From a virus: DNA of 64,000 bases. The position numbers and the translations under genes are program-made. Numbering within the stretch: position 1 is the stretch's first letter; every line of letters begins with the position of its first letter. Below the pieces are notes generated by a model, which worked only from the letters and a program-made list of their open reading frames with translations, was not told the origin of the DNA and did not search any database. Of this stretch, positions 50,651 through 60,131 are shown piece after piece. The stretch lies in the IMG/VR virus record IMGVR_UViG_3300046703_000335, positions 146,409 to 210,408 of that record. The stretch is one strand, 5' to 3'.

Positions 50651-50665
50651 ATTAAGAGAGTATTA
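50651..50665 (-). promoter_or_regulatory. phage promoter-like motif, one mismatch
   Basis: Minus-strand TAATACTCTCTTAAT, 61 bases upstream of the RHH gene. The region 50666-50769 shows nothing else beyond AT-rich sequence. Confidence 0.5.
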
Positions 50666-50769
50666 CTCATGGAATTTAATTTTTTTATAATTATTGAAAA
50701 ATTCATTTTATGAGTATATTCTTTAGATATATCCAATATATAAATTTTTAATATTTATTTAGTTGTTTA

Positions 50770-50798
50770 TTGTTTAACTCATTTTATATAAGTATATT
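50770..50798 (+). promoter_or_regulatory. sigma70-like promoter of the secreted LamG protein
   Basis: TTGTTT and TATATT with a 17-base spacer. It shares TTGTT, CTCATT and AGTATATTA at the same spacing with the promoter at 33841-33869. Confidence 0.6.
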
Positions 50799-50841
50799 AA
50801 TTATAGATAGATCATTTAATAACCTTAAAATGGAGTTTTTT

Positions 50842-51984
50842 ATGAACAAGTTAACTCAAACACTGATGATTGTTCTACTCACAATTCTTCCGGTATTATC
50901 TCAAATTCCTACAAAGGGACTTGTTGCCTGGTTCCCTTTCACCGGGAATTTTGCTGATGAAAGTGGAAACGGGATTGTACTTACTCAAGTAATGGCTCTC
51001 CCTACACTTACTGCTGACCATAATGGTATTGCTAATGCTGCCTACAGTTTTGATGGCTCAAAAAGTGGTTTCAAATATCCTACTTCTGCAAAATTTCCAT
51101 TAGGTAATTCTGATCTTACTATCAGTGCCTGGGTTTATATGCTGAATGGCGGAATACCTAGAGCTTTTACAAGCTGGGGCACCGATACCACAGGGCAAAA
51201 AAAGGAGATAGTATTTTATCAGGCAACTATTAATGATGTTATTTGCCTCGGTGTAACAAACGGAGTAGACTCTGTTACAACAGAATTCCCTGGAAATCCT
51301 GGTGGAAAGTGGTTACATGTTGCTGTATCGGTAAAATCTGGTAATGCTAAATTATATATCAATGGCATCTTGGGTGTATCAAAAGCAATAACTTTCAACA
51401 TTCAGAATGGTACATTAGGTGGAGCAGCATTCGGTATTGGAACTGATATGACTAATGCCTATTATGGTGATAATTATTTTGGAGGATCTCTTGATGATAT
51501 TTCGATATATAACAGAGCTCTTACCGATCAAGAGATTCTTTATGTTAAAAATTGCAAATCAACAAAAAATTCTGCACCGACATTCACTTCTATACCTTCC
51601 GCTACAGCTAATATTGCAGTTCAATATAACTATAATATAATTACTACTGATATCGAAAATCAGGCTGTTACAATAGCTCTTAAAGCTAACCCTTCTGGTA
51701 TGACTCTTGTTAACGGAAAAATATCATGGACACCAGAAAAAAGTCAAGTTGGAAAAAATTCTATCACTATCGTTGCTAAGGATGTTACAGGAGATTCAAC
51801 AATTCAAAGTTTTGAAGTAACAGTAACTCCATCGACTTCAGTTATACAAAAAGTTATTAACCCAAGACTTTCAAATAAGTCGACAAGCACTCTTTTTTAT
51901 CTCCCAAATGGTCAGGCTTGTGTTAATAAAAATTTTAGTGGTTTAAGATTGATTAATAACATGAAACAGTTAATTGTACGATAA
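50842..51984 (+). CDS. secreted LamG and Ig-like domain protein
   Basis: I start it at the ATG at 50842 (GGAG upstream), because the promoter covers the longer frame. 380 residues. A signal peptide (MNKLTQTLMIVLLTILPVLS) is followed by a LamG domain (GLVAWFPFTGNFADESGNG, LTISAWVYML, GGKWLHVAVSV, GSLDDISIYNRALTDQEI). A dystroglycan/He_PIG-like Ig domain comes next (APTFTSIPSATANIAV, ISWTPEKSQVGKNSITIVAK), and last a C-terminal region ending LFYLPNGQ...LRLINNMKQLIVR, which resembles C-terminal domains of Fibrobacterota/Bacteroidota secreted proteins. Own promoter and terminator: a moron, probably acquired from a host of that group. It may bind glycans outside the cell. Confidence 0.75.
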   Translation: MNKLTQTLMIVLLTILPVLSQIPTKGLVAWFPFTGNFADESGNGIVLTQVMALPTLTADHNGIANAAYSFDGSKSGFKYPTSAKFPLGNSDLTISAWVYMLNGGIPRAFTSWGTDTTGQKKEIVFYQATINDVICLGVTNGVDSVTTEFPGNPGGKWLHVAVSVKSGNAKLYINGILGVSKAITFNIQNGTLGGAAFGIGTDMTNAYYGDNYFGGSLDDISIYNRALTDQEILYVKNCKSTKNSAPTFTSIPSATANIAVQYNYNIITTDIENQAVTIALKANPSGMTLVNGKISWTPEKSQVGKNSITIVAKDVTGDSTIQSFEVTVTPSTSVIQKVINPRLSNKSTSTLFYLPNGQACVNKNFSGLRLINNMKQLIVR

Positions 51985-51986
51985 AA

Positions 51987-52011
51987 GAAAGGGGGCTTTT
52001 CGCCCCCTTTC
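51987..52011. terminator. bidirectional hairpin terminator
   Basis: Nine-pair stem AAAGGGGGC/GCCCCCTTT with a TTTTC loop between convergent stop codons. It can serve the LamG gene and the 1355-residue gene. Confidence 0.8.
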
Positions 52012-52015
52012 CTGT

Positions 52016-55000
52016 TTAAGATTGATAGTATCCTATGTAAGTTTTACCTACCATGTTTGCCACTTTACCAATACCTTCTGATACGATGCACAGATCAAGA
52101 CTCCACTCTCCACTATAGATCTTTTCAAGATTAGTACCCACATGAATTCTATTCTGTTTAATTAATCTTGGATAAAGTACCATCTTCCAATCAGCAGTCT
52201 CTGCTCCATTATCAGCATTCTGTTTGCCAAAAGTTATAAAATTGAAATCCTTAATAACTCTCTCGTATGGTGTATAAAGTGAAAAAGATTTATAGCCATT
52301 ATTATCCGCAGAAGTAGCATACTGCCACCAATTACTCTTAGGAATATACAACCCAATCGCTTTATCCACTGAATAGATAGATGGAAATGCCGCATTAGTA
52401 TCAATAATATCTGCTTGAACTTTAATGACAAAATTATCATCTCCAAATCTATTACCTTCAGGATACCAGTCGATATTTATTCCACCATCCCGATTACGGA
52501 AATATGGTGAAGTAAAATAATATTTAGTAATTGCACTTGTAGTAGGCACTATTATTGATGGGTCATACTTATAGCCAGACCATTCAATGATTAATGACCC
52601 AAGACTTGCTATAGTTATTCTTTCACACCGTAGCTTCTTATACTTCTGTATAGTAATATCTCCCACTATAATCTCATCAGGAGATGTATCTGTTGAAGCC
52701 TCAATTTCATTATATTGCGTTTCAAGATAACTAGCATTATCAAATGCCCATCTACCCGGGATTCTATCTATAGGAGTATCGTAATACTCTTTCATAGTCA
52801 GCATATAATACTGTTGCGGATCAGTAATAGGTGGATCTAAAGGCAATCCAAGTCCACTACTATTATCCAAATAAATTCTCTTAGTAGATGTAAATTTCTT
52901 TTCACGAAGAATGATCTGATTATTCTGATACTCCTCTCCATTCGAAGAATCGGCTATCCGCCCAATAACGGTAACATTAGGAGGGGTAACAATATCCTGA
53001 TTACCCTCTGGAGCCTCAGCCCCTACAAATCTCAATGCCTTTACCTCAAGAATATCGTTAATCAGTACTCTACCCTGAACCTGCAACCTATAATCAGTAT
53101 TAACATCTGTAATGGGACCAACACCCATATACTGAGTTTTAAGAATGCCGTTAGTAGAAATATTCCCCTTAACTTCAACAGCTACATCTGAATAATTCCC
53201 TCGACCATCAGAAAAATCTACAGTAAATGTCTTTAATTTTTCAGTATCTGTAACATTACGACTATCAATGAGGTGAAGACCAAAAGGATTTGATGTGCTA
53301 CCTGGTGTACCACCAATATTCGCAGATACTTTTGGATCTTTAAGATTTGTGAAGCCTAAAGTCCCCATAATATTACTATTAACATCCGTACCCCTTAAAG
53401 CGATCTCATTCGCCATCCCTGTACCTTTTACATAAAGATTGAGATTAGCATCAGATTGCCTTAATCCTTCATATATTACATCCGCACCATCTCCGAAAGA
53501 AGCTCCTTCTTTGAAGTACCCCTTTTTACCACACCAGATATTATTCTTTACAGTTAGATTCTGGACATTAGCAATATTAAAAATCTGCTCATTTGCATAA
53601 ATCGTCCCGTAAACAAAGATATCATCTCTAAAAATAACATTTGGGGAAAAGGTCACCCGGTTAAGCAGGCCTATTCCATTGAAATAGACATCACCGTTAA
53701 ACAACCACCCATCCGCAGCTTCACCAAGATCGAGCTTAGCAAATTTAATATTGAGGAAATCTCCACCATACCCACCAGAACCAAAATAATGAAATTTGGT
53801 AAATGCGACATCTACAGGAGCAAACAAACCTCGTGTCACTCTAAATAATTCTACTGCCTCGACCTTGATAGGATCAGCACCATTTAAAAGGTCTTTAATA
53901 ATAATGCGACCATGCTGATCACCACTCATACCTGTATACCCAAACGGATCTTCTACAACTTGTACTCCATATGCTATACCGGTTTCTGAAGTCACGGTAC
54001 CATCAGTATTATTATAAATAAAATTGTAAACTCTACTATCAGGCATACCAGTATATCCCTGATTGGGATCTGCCGGGAATCCTATGTTGTTAAGGATATC
54101 ATCTTTAACTTCTTCAATACCCCCCCACCCAGCTTGTGTAAGGGTAACGCTACCTGATACAATGGTACTATTTTCGAGTCTTATTTGATAATCGACCACA
54201 TCACCAGCGATAACAGTCCCTATCGGTTCTGGAAGAAGAAGCAAAGAATAATCGGACAGATATGCTGTACTGATGCCCATACCATAGAGACTCTTAACAT
54301 CACGATCATAACCATTTCCGATATCACCAATGGTAAAAAGACGAGTTCCCTCCGCATCATAAGCCTCATACGCTACCTGACCCCCAGTATAACCATAAGC
54401 AGAGACCCCTGTCTCACCAATAACTGCTATACCGCGTTTAACGAGAACAATAGCTGCAGCATCCACAACATCGGAGGATTGCGGGATTCCTGTAAACCCT
54501 ATTAAAGCAGGCATTTCACGTGAAACTGTCCCAGGGAGTTTCCAGGTTCTACCATACATATCCCGCTCGATATATGCATCTTTCCCTACAAACAAATGAT
54601 CATTTACCTGAGCAGACCCGTTAATTTCAAGAATGGTATTTACACCAGTGGCACCTTGGAAGCCATCATTATATCGATCAGTATTCCAGATAGGATCAGG
54701 TTGTTCCTGTCCCGGTGTTACAGTATTAAGACCTACTCGACCTTCATAGTCAACTGCTACATAATTCTTTATATCACCATCTTGTATAGCTTTGGCGAGA
54801 AGAATCAGTGAACCGGTCTCCCCATCGAAGTTTGTTATAGATACTATATTTTTACCAGTTTCACCTCTATGAATTACACTTAATGTATCCGAATATTCTC
54901 TCATACCTGTGATACCGGTTTCTCCAAACCCAATCATGACCTGTCTAGCAGATATCTGCTGAGCTATAATTTCTCCGGAATTAAGAGCTTCAGGACCTGT

Positions 55001-56083
55001 CTCCAGGGTAATTAATCCTGTATCATTCCCTACCATCAAACCTTGCATGGCGAACATGCCAGTATTACTTAAAACACGAGGAGTCACAGAATTACTATTG
55101 AATGCTTCAGTACCCAGACCTTGGTTTAACCCCGTGGCAAAAGCACCCTCATCTATAATCCCATTGGGGAATTGTGGTGTAAAACCATCAAGATTTTTAT
55201 CAGCAATATTTTCAGTATTATACCCACCATGAGTGATCCGATAAGAAATCTCATCAAGAGAGCACACTCTTTTATTATACAAGCTAAGTAAATCAACTAT
55301 CTGATTATCTTCTATTGTATCAGAAAAAGCAGTACGGTAAATAGCTGCTATTGGTATATTATAAGTATTGTCAGTAGGTTGACCATCGGAGCTTACAGCT
55401 CCGATAAACTCTACATCTCCTTGAGACTCATTGAAAATATCCTTACTTATAGGAGTATTCCAACCTTCAAGGACTCTTATATCTATAACCGCTCTTAATC
55501 GATTAGCTGTCTCTGTTCCTACAATAGGATTTTTAAGATTGCTATCCCGGTAGACATCCTGATCGGTACCCGTAGCTGCAGTAACTTCTGCAAAATGAAG
55601 ACTTACATAAACTATATCTATGCGATCTGTATCGGGCTGATTGATCATTGGGATAGGGGTAAGTGTTTTTGATTTATCTGTTTGAGTATTCAGATCGATA
55701 TTGTCTGAAGGATATGTCTGATCCCTATACTCTATATCTCCTGTCAGAAAAATATAATATCCTTTTGCATACAATACTGCTGGTCGATCGAGACTGACTC
55801 CTCCAGATACCGTAAAATTTTCCTGAGTACCAAATATCATTCCACCTTCTTTTACTTTGAAAGCTTCTGCAGTACTAAAAAATCCGGAAAATTTATTATT
55901 AGGAGATGCTACTTCGCCATAGACATGCTGGATACCCCGGCGTACTTGATCCAGTAAACCAATACCCATGTTACGGACTTCATCATCAAGTAAGGGCTTG
56001 TTTTTCTGAGCCCACAGATAATAGTAACGATTATATTCACCATATACGATCACATCAGAGTAAAATCCGCGTTTTCCTGACAT
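52016..56083 (-). CDS. large tail fibre or baseplate-associated protein
   Basis: A 1355-residue protein with AGAGGAT before the ATG. Residues 1-330 form a conserved-looking head with an N-terminal virion-attachment style (GFYSDVIVYGEYNRYYYLWA, IDIVYVSLHFAEVTA, VIDIRVLEGWNTPISKDIFN). The rest is beta-rich, with at least fifteen isolated TG motifs (ETGITGM, RGETGKN, DGETGS, GYTGMP) and a Ser/Thr/Gly/Asn composition typical of fibres. The C-terminal 100 residues are beta-rich with Trp and Tyr. Located between TerL and the portal operon, an unusual place for a fibre. No chaperone follows. Confidence 0.65.
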   Translation of the reverse strand: MSGKRGFYSDVIVYGEYNRYYYLWAQKNKPLLDDEVRNMGIGLLDQVRRGIQHVYGEVASPNNKFSGFFSTAEAFKVKEGGMIFGTQENFTVSGGVSLDRPAVLYAKGYYIFLTGDIEYRDQTYPSDNIDLNTQTDKSKTLTPIPMINQPDTDRIDIVYVSLHFAEVTAATGTDQDVYRDSNLKNPIVGTETANRLRAVIDIRVLEGWNTPISKDIFNESQGDVEFIGAVSSDGQPTDNTYNIPIAAIYRTAFSDTIEDNQIVDLLSLYNKRVCSLDEISYRITHGGYNTENIADKNLDGFTPQFPNGIIDEGAFATGLNQGLGTEAFNSNSVTPRVLSNTGMFAMQGLMVGNDTGLITLETGPEALNSGEIIAQQISARQVMIGFGETGITGMREYSDTLSVIHRGETGKNIVSITNFDGETGSLILLAKAIQDGDIKNYVAVDYEGRVGLNTVTPGQEQPDPIWNTDRYNDGFQGATGVNTILEINGSAQVNDHLFVGKDAYIERDMYGRTWKLPGTVSREMPALIGFTGIPQSSDVVDAAAIVLVKRGIAVIGETGVSAYGYTGGQVAYEAYDAEGTRLFTIGDIGNGYDRDVKSLYGMGISTAYLSDYSLLLLPEPIGTVIAGDVVDYQIRLENSTIVSGSVTLTQAGWGGIEEVKDDILNNIGFPADPNQGYTGMPDSRVYNFIYNNTDGTVTSETGIAYGVQVVEDPFGYTGMSGDQHGRIIIKDLLNGADPIKVEAVELFRVTRGLFAPVDVAFTKFHYFGSGGYGGDFLNIKFAKLDLGEAADGWLFNGDVYFNGIGLLNRVTFSPNVIFRDDIFVYGTIYANEQIFNIANVQNLTVKNNIWCGKKGYFKEGASFGDGADVIYEGLRQSDANLNLYVKGTGMANEIALRGTDVNSNIMGTLGFTNLKDPKVSANIGGTPGSTSNPFGLHLIDSRNVTDTEKLKTFTVDFSDGRGNYSDVAVEVKGNISTNGILKTQYMGVGPITDVNTDYRLQVQGRVLINDILEVKALRFVGAEAPEGNQDIVTPPNVTVIGRIADSSNGEEYQNNQIILREKKFTSTKRIYLDNSSGLGLPLDPPITDPQQYYMLTMKEYYDTPIDRIPGRWAFDNASYLETQYNEIEASTDTSPDEIIVGDITIQKYKKLRCERITIASLGSLIIEWSGYKYDPSIIVPTTSAITKYYFTSPYFRNRDGGINIDWYPEGNRFGDDNFVIKVQADIIDTNAAFPSIYSVDKAIGLYIPKSNWWQYATSADNNGYKSFSLYTPYERVIKDFNFITFGKQNADNGAETADWKMVLYPRLIKQNRIHVGTNLEKIYSGEWSLDLCIVSEGIGKVANMVGKTYIGYYQS

Positions 56084-56111
56084 TTTTACATCCTCTTTTT
56101 ATATTTCCACA

Positions 56112-59100
56112 TTATCTCGAGAATCTATTCCCACTACTCATACCAGAAAATCTTGAGGATGGTCTATTTAAACTAAATTTACTCATCTCAGATTTTCTTA
56201 ACATCCTAGCCATCCTCAAATGTCCTACAGCAGCTGACCCTGCTATATTATGTGTAAATGACTTATTTCTATATTCATGAGCGATATACACCATACGAGC
56301 AAGACTATCACTTAAGTCATCGTGCTCTCCTTCTCTTTCTGGAGCTGCTACTTGTACGATATATTTAGATTTCTGTTGAGCCTGCAAAGTCAAAAGTTCT
56401 GTAACAAGTATAGAATCTGTAGATCTTATACCTTTTACAAATACTTCATCACCTTCAGGTATTCTTAATATCCTGGATAGTAAACATGACAAAAGCATTT
56501 GATATACGGAAGAATTAAGACTGTCATTAAAGTGTCTTGCTTCAAACTGCTTAAGTCCTAATCTATGAAGCTTAGGTTCCATAGTCATATCATAGTACTG
56601 ATCAAACAAACCTTTAGCTATGTAAAACTTTTTAGTGAAAGATGCTATCCAATCCACCATTTCTTCTGGTTCAAAATATTCCTTACCTTCATCTTTGGCG
56701 AATCTTATACCATAGTAGTCAATTTCAAGCTTATCAACTTTTACCCCTTCAACTAATTCCTGTATCCAATGACCTATAGTTATGGCAGTACCATCCTTTT
56801 TTAATCCTAAATCTACTCCCATAAAATGAGGTACACGTTGCATACTTCGATCTTTTATTTTAAGACCAGGTATAACATTTCTTCTTACAATTTCTGGATC
56901 ATCTAACCAGCCAAACATACGATCGCTGAACTGAGCACCATATTCTGATTTAAAAGTTATAGGGTTAGCACTATAACTATTCTTTAGAAATTGTGTAGAG
57001 AGATCGGGATCAACTTCCCATGTTGGAGCCTGCATCATAAATAAATCTTCATTTTCCTCTTCAAAAGATCGTTCATATTCCTTGAAGAATTTTCCAGTCA
57101 TAGGCCCAGGAGAAGACAAACAAATAATTTTTCCATCTGGCGTACCATCAGGTTTTTTAAACTTAGCGACAGATGGTGTAGCTGCTTTATATATCGCCCC
57201 ATCATCCCTGTCTTTATTACTGGTTACACCGCCACCCTTTTCGTCTGCGAAAAAGAATGCCATCTCATCAAGAGCCACGACGATATTACCTGGACCACGA
57301 AGACCCTTCGCACTACACGGTGCTACTCGAATATTTATAGATGCCAAACCCTTTGGACCATACTTATCAAGATCTCTCTGGGTATGTAAATAGACATATT
57401 GCTGTGTGGGTTTTCTTCGATATTTACGAAAAAATTCAGATCGTTCTATATGACCCACGATCTTTGTAAATAGTTCACTGGCTGTATCTTTACTAGTAGA
57501 TATGCATGTTACTTTTATAGTATCTTCTGGCATGATCCCATAGTATTCTTGAGGGCAATATTTATTTAGCAATTTATAAACTTCATAGGCTATAATACAA
57601 GACGTGATTGTCGAGTTATGATTAGTCATGCCATTAGCTACGAATGACTCTCCATCAGGTACATTTAAATCATAAACTTTACATTCTCCAGACTCAGTGC
57701 TTACAACTTTATCCCAGTAATAATTCGCATTATATATTTCTTCAAAATGATTTATTAGTAGTATATCAGCATTAGCGTCTTTTACCTTATCTAATACATT
57801 TTTTAACCTTGGGTAAGTCATTTGCTCATTACAGTTTTTTATAACATTCCCCAGAGCATCTTTAATCCTTGTACGATGACGATCTCCACTCCCTTTACCA
57901 TTTATATTGAACTGACCATTAGGTACAGAATCTCTTAATTTTCTACACCATTCTTTTTGATTAGGTATAGATTCGGTAGAACTCTTATTACCCTGATAAC
58001 CCTTTAGTATATATTCATTTAATAAAGATTGCTTTCTATCACTTAAAAAGCCTATCTCCTTATTAAATATATTCATTGAGTTAGAACCTATGATATTTAT
58101 ATGACAATAAACTTTATTATATTTTTTATTAGTCCGATATCTTATTCTACATACAATGCCAAAATTTAATAAAAGAAGTTGTACTTCCTGAGCTAATCTT
58201 TTACTTGCAGTTGAAAAAGAAATAACTCTATTACCCTCAAAGCAACCATCTGTTTCAAATAAACCTTTTAGAAACGCAGCTACTACTCTCTTCGGAGACT
58301 GCATGATAACCCATGGTATTCGTTTATTATCAGATTTTGCATCTAAATTATACCCTATCTTATCAAGAAAACTTCTTAGTAGCATTGAATAATAACACAC
58401 TCTATAGTATCTATTTTTACGATAGCAATTAACACTTGGAGTACCCACGGACTTTTCGAATATATCCTTTACTTTTTCTAACCACTCAGGATAAGGGCCC
58501 ACCGTTACTTGGATACCGTTTTCATTACCCCAAGTTCCATCCCCAACAAGTACTCCTAATAATGTAGCCCAATTCTCATCTATGATATTAGGAAGGTTAT
58601 ATTCTTTGATGTTAACTTTATTTTCAAGTACTAAATTTTCATGAAATTTTTTCAAGGAAATATTCTCTATAGGCCACAGATCAGTCTTTCTATTTATACC
58701 TATATAATCCCCTATCTTAATATCTTCTAAGTATCTCCATTGAATAATACCTTCTTCAGACATAACCTTAATTCGATGATTGGGGGTTCCTTCCTCTTCA
58801 AAACCACAATAACTAACTACTCTGATAGTTTTCCTTACCCCACCATTATAAAAATAAGCAGAAGAAGATCTTTTACCCATTTCTTGAACGACAGTCTCAA
58901 TAAGAGGCTGATATTCCGGTCCATCAGGATTACCCAGCTTTTGAATCTCTATAAAACCTCTACCAGTATTAATTAATGTATCCCCTGTTAAGCACTTTCC
59001 AGAACGCCGCCCGCACACTAAAACCATGTTAGGATACATCTGACCTTGTTCATATAGTCTGTTGATCCTGCCTTCATTGAACAAAAACATCATGTATTCC

Positions 59101-59360
59101 TGTTCATTGAATCGATAGAGTTCAACTTCATTAAACTGATCATTTACTATGATATCTCTATTTGCAGAATTATCAAGTTCAAGACCATAATATGATTTTA
59201 TGATAAATCTTTGAGCGGGGTAAAGAGCTGGAACGTCACTATTGCAACCCATGGCAAGACCCCAGGGTGCTGTAATAAAATCTATAACATTTTTATCAAG
59301 ATATTCTTTATTTTCGCCTCTCGGAGAAATGAGATTAGCACATAGTTCAGATAAGCTCAT
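56112..59360 (-). CDS. terminase large subunit (TerL), intein-interrupted
   Basis: A 1082-residue precursor. Residues 123-582 are an intein; the mature enzyme has 622 residues. The ATPase part has Walker A GRRSGK split from STITS by the intein, and Walker B IVVALDEMAF. The nuclease part has FMGVDLGLKKDGTAITIG with the first metal-binding Asp. TerL pumps DNA into the prohead and cuts concatemers. GGAAGGA precedes the ATG. Confidence 0.9.
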   Translation of the reverse strand: MSLSELCANLISPRGENKEYLDKNVIDFITAPWGLAMGCNSDVPALYPAQRFIIKSYYGLELDNSANRDIIVNDQFNEVELYRFNEQEYMMFLFNEGRINRLYEQGQMYPNMVLVCGRRSGKCLTGDTLINTGRGFIEIQKLGNPDGPEYQPLIETVVQEMGKRSSSAYFYNGGVRKTIRVVSYCGFEEEGTPNHRIKVMSEEGIIQWRYLEDIKIGDYIGINRKTDLWPIENISLKKFHENLVLENKVNIKEYNLPNIIDENWATLLGVLVGDGTWGNENGIQVTVGPYPEWLEKVKDIFEKSVGTPSVNCYRKNRYYRVCYYSMLLRSFLDKIGYNLDAKSDNKRIPWVIMQSPKRVVAAFLKGLFETDGCFEGNRVISFSTASKRLAQEVQLLLLNFGIVCRIRYRTNKKYNKVYCHINIIGSNSMNIFNKEIGFLSDRKQSLLNEYILKGYQGNKSSTESIPNQKEWCRKLRDSVPNGQFNINGKGSGDRHRTRIKDALGNVIKNCNEQMTYPRLKNVLDKVKDANADILLINHFEEIYNANYYWDKVVSTESGECKVYDLNVPDGESFVANGMTNHNSTITSCIIAYEVYKLLNKYCPQEYYGIMPEDTIKVTCISTSKDTASELFTKIVGHIERSEFFRKYRRKPTQQYVYLHTQRDLDKYGPKGLASINIRVAPCSAKGLRGPGNIVVALDEMAFFFADEKGGGVTSNKDRDDGAIYKAATPSVAKFKKPDGTPDGKIICLSSPGPMTGKFFKEYERSFEEENEDLFMMQAPTWEVDPDLSTQFLKNSYSANPITFKSEYGAQFSDRMFGWLDDPEIVRRNVIPGLKIKDRSMQRVPHFMGVDLGLKKDGTAITIGHWIQELVEGVKVDKLEIDYYGIRFAKDEGKEYFEPEEMVDWIASFTKKFYIAKGLFDQYYDMTMEPKLHRLGLKQFEARHFNDSLNSSVYQMLLSCLLSRILRIPEGDEVFVKGIRSTDSILVTELLTLQAQQKSKYIVQVAAPEREGEHDDLSDSLARMVYIAHEYRNKSFTHNIAGSAAVGHLRMARMLRKSEMSKFSLNRPSSRFSGMSSGNRFSR
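57615..58994 (-). mobile_element. intein with LAGLIDADG endonuclease (in TerL Walker A)
   Basis: A 460-residue intein from Cys123 (CLTGDTLINTGRGFIEIQKL) to GMTNHN before Ser583. It has a TPNHRIKV block B, and LAGLIDADG helices TLLGVLVGDGTWG and FLKGLFETDGCF. It interrupts the P-loop between GK and ST, so no ATPase forms until it is spliced out. Confidence 0.9.
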
Positions 59361-59363
59361 ATA

Positions 59364-60077
59364 TTATTCCTTCCCATAATATATGCGCTCGGCACTCTTT
59401 TCAAAGCTATCAAATGACTTTGCTAACTCTGTAAAGAAAATATCCTCAAATTGTTCTGGAATGTGAACTTTACGAAAGGTCTTCTGGATAGTCTCAAGGA
59501 AGAATTTTAAAACTTTTTGAAAAGGTTCTCCATGAAAATCAACTTTACCTGTTACTGTATCCTTCTTTAGCTTTTCCTGTTCTACTATAGTCTCGACAAG
59601 ATGCTTAAGTATTTTTATTCTTTTAAAGGTCGGTTCAGAAAGGTCTTCACCAGTACTCCAGTTCTCATTTCTCCAAGCTTTTAGATATGCTGCTTCTTCA
59701 GCAATTTCCTCCATGATAGTCCTAAGCACTGTATTTATTGGCTTATTATCTCGAATTACAGCTAATAAATTGTCATTTTCCGTAGGACTGGCTATAGCAT
59801 GACTTAAAGAGCTACCGGGCTTAATATTAATATTCATAACGCCATGAGCACTATTTCTAAGAACTTGTGAAGGAGCCGTAGCAGGTATTATAACTTCTTT
59901 TTTTAGTAGTCTAGCCTCCGCTTCCTGCCCTATATCAGCCATAAATTCACTATCAACATTTAATATAGGGGAGACATCCTTAAAATCTTCATCTATTAGA
60001 CTATTGACTAAATCCATATTTGGATCAATACAAATGTCCTTCTCATAAATGACAATATCTGGTTTCTTTTTTTCCAT
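59364..60077 (-). CDS. possible small terminase or packaging accessory
   Basis: A 237-residue protein three bases upstream of TerL, the usual place for the small terminase. Residues 1-75 are acidic and loose. Residues about 110-237 are helical (VLRTIMEEIAEEAAYLKAWR, RIKILKHLVETIVEQEKLKK, FHGEPFQKVLKFFLETIQKT). No clear HTH is seen, so TerS is inferred from position only. GGAGCA precedes the ATG. Confidence 0.5.
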   Translation of the reverse strand: MEKKKPDIVIYEKDICIDPNMDLVNSLIDEDFKDVSPILNVDSEFMADIGQEAEARLLKKEVIIPATAPSQVLRNSAHGVMNINIKPGSSLSHAIASPTENDNLLAVIRDNKPINTVLRTIMEEIAEEAAYLKAWRNENWSTGEDLSEPTFKRIKILKHLVETIVEQEKLKKDTVTGKVDFHGEPFQKVLKFFLETIQKTFRKVHIPEQFEDIFFTELAKSFDSFEKSAERIYYGKE

Positions 60078-60131
60078 GCTAATTGCTCCATAGTATTTAT
60101 ATTTTATGTTATATTATATACTTGATAATAA

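Noticed and set aside
50770-50841. Upstream starts for the LamG protein
   Set aside because: This stretch contains the promoter; the ATG at 50842 has GGAG and begins a normal signal peptide.
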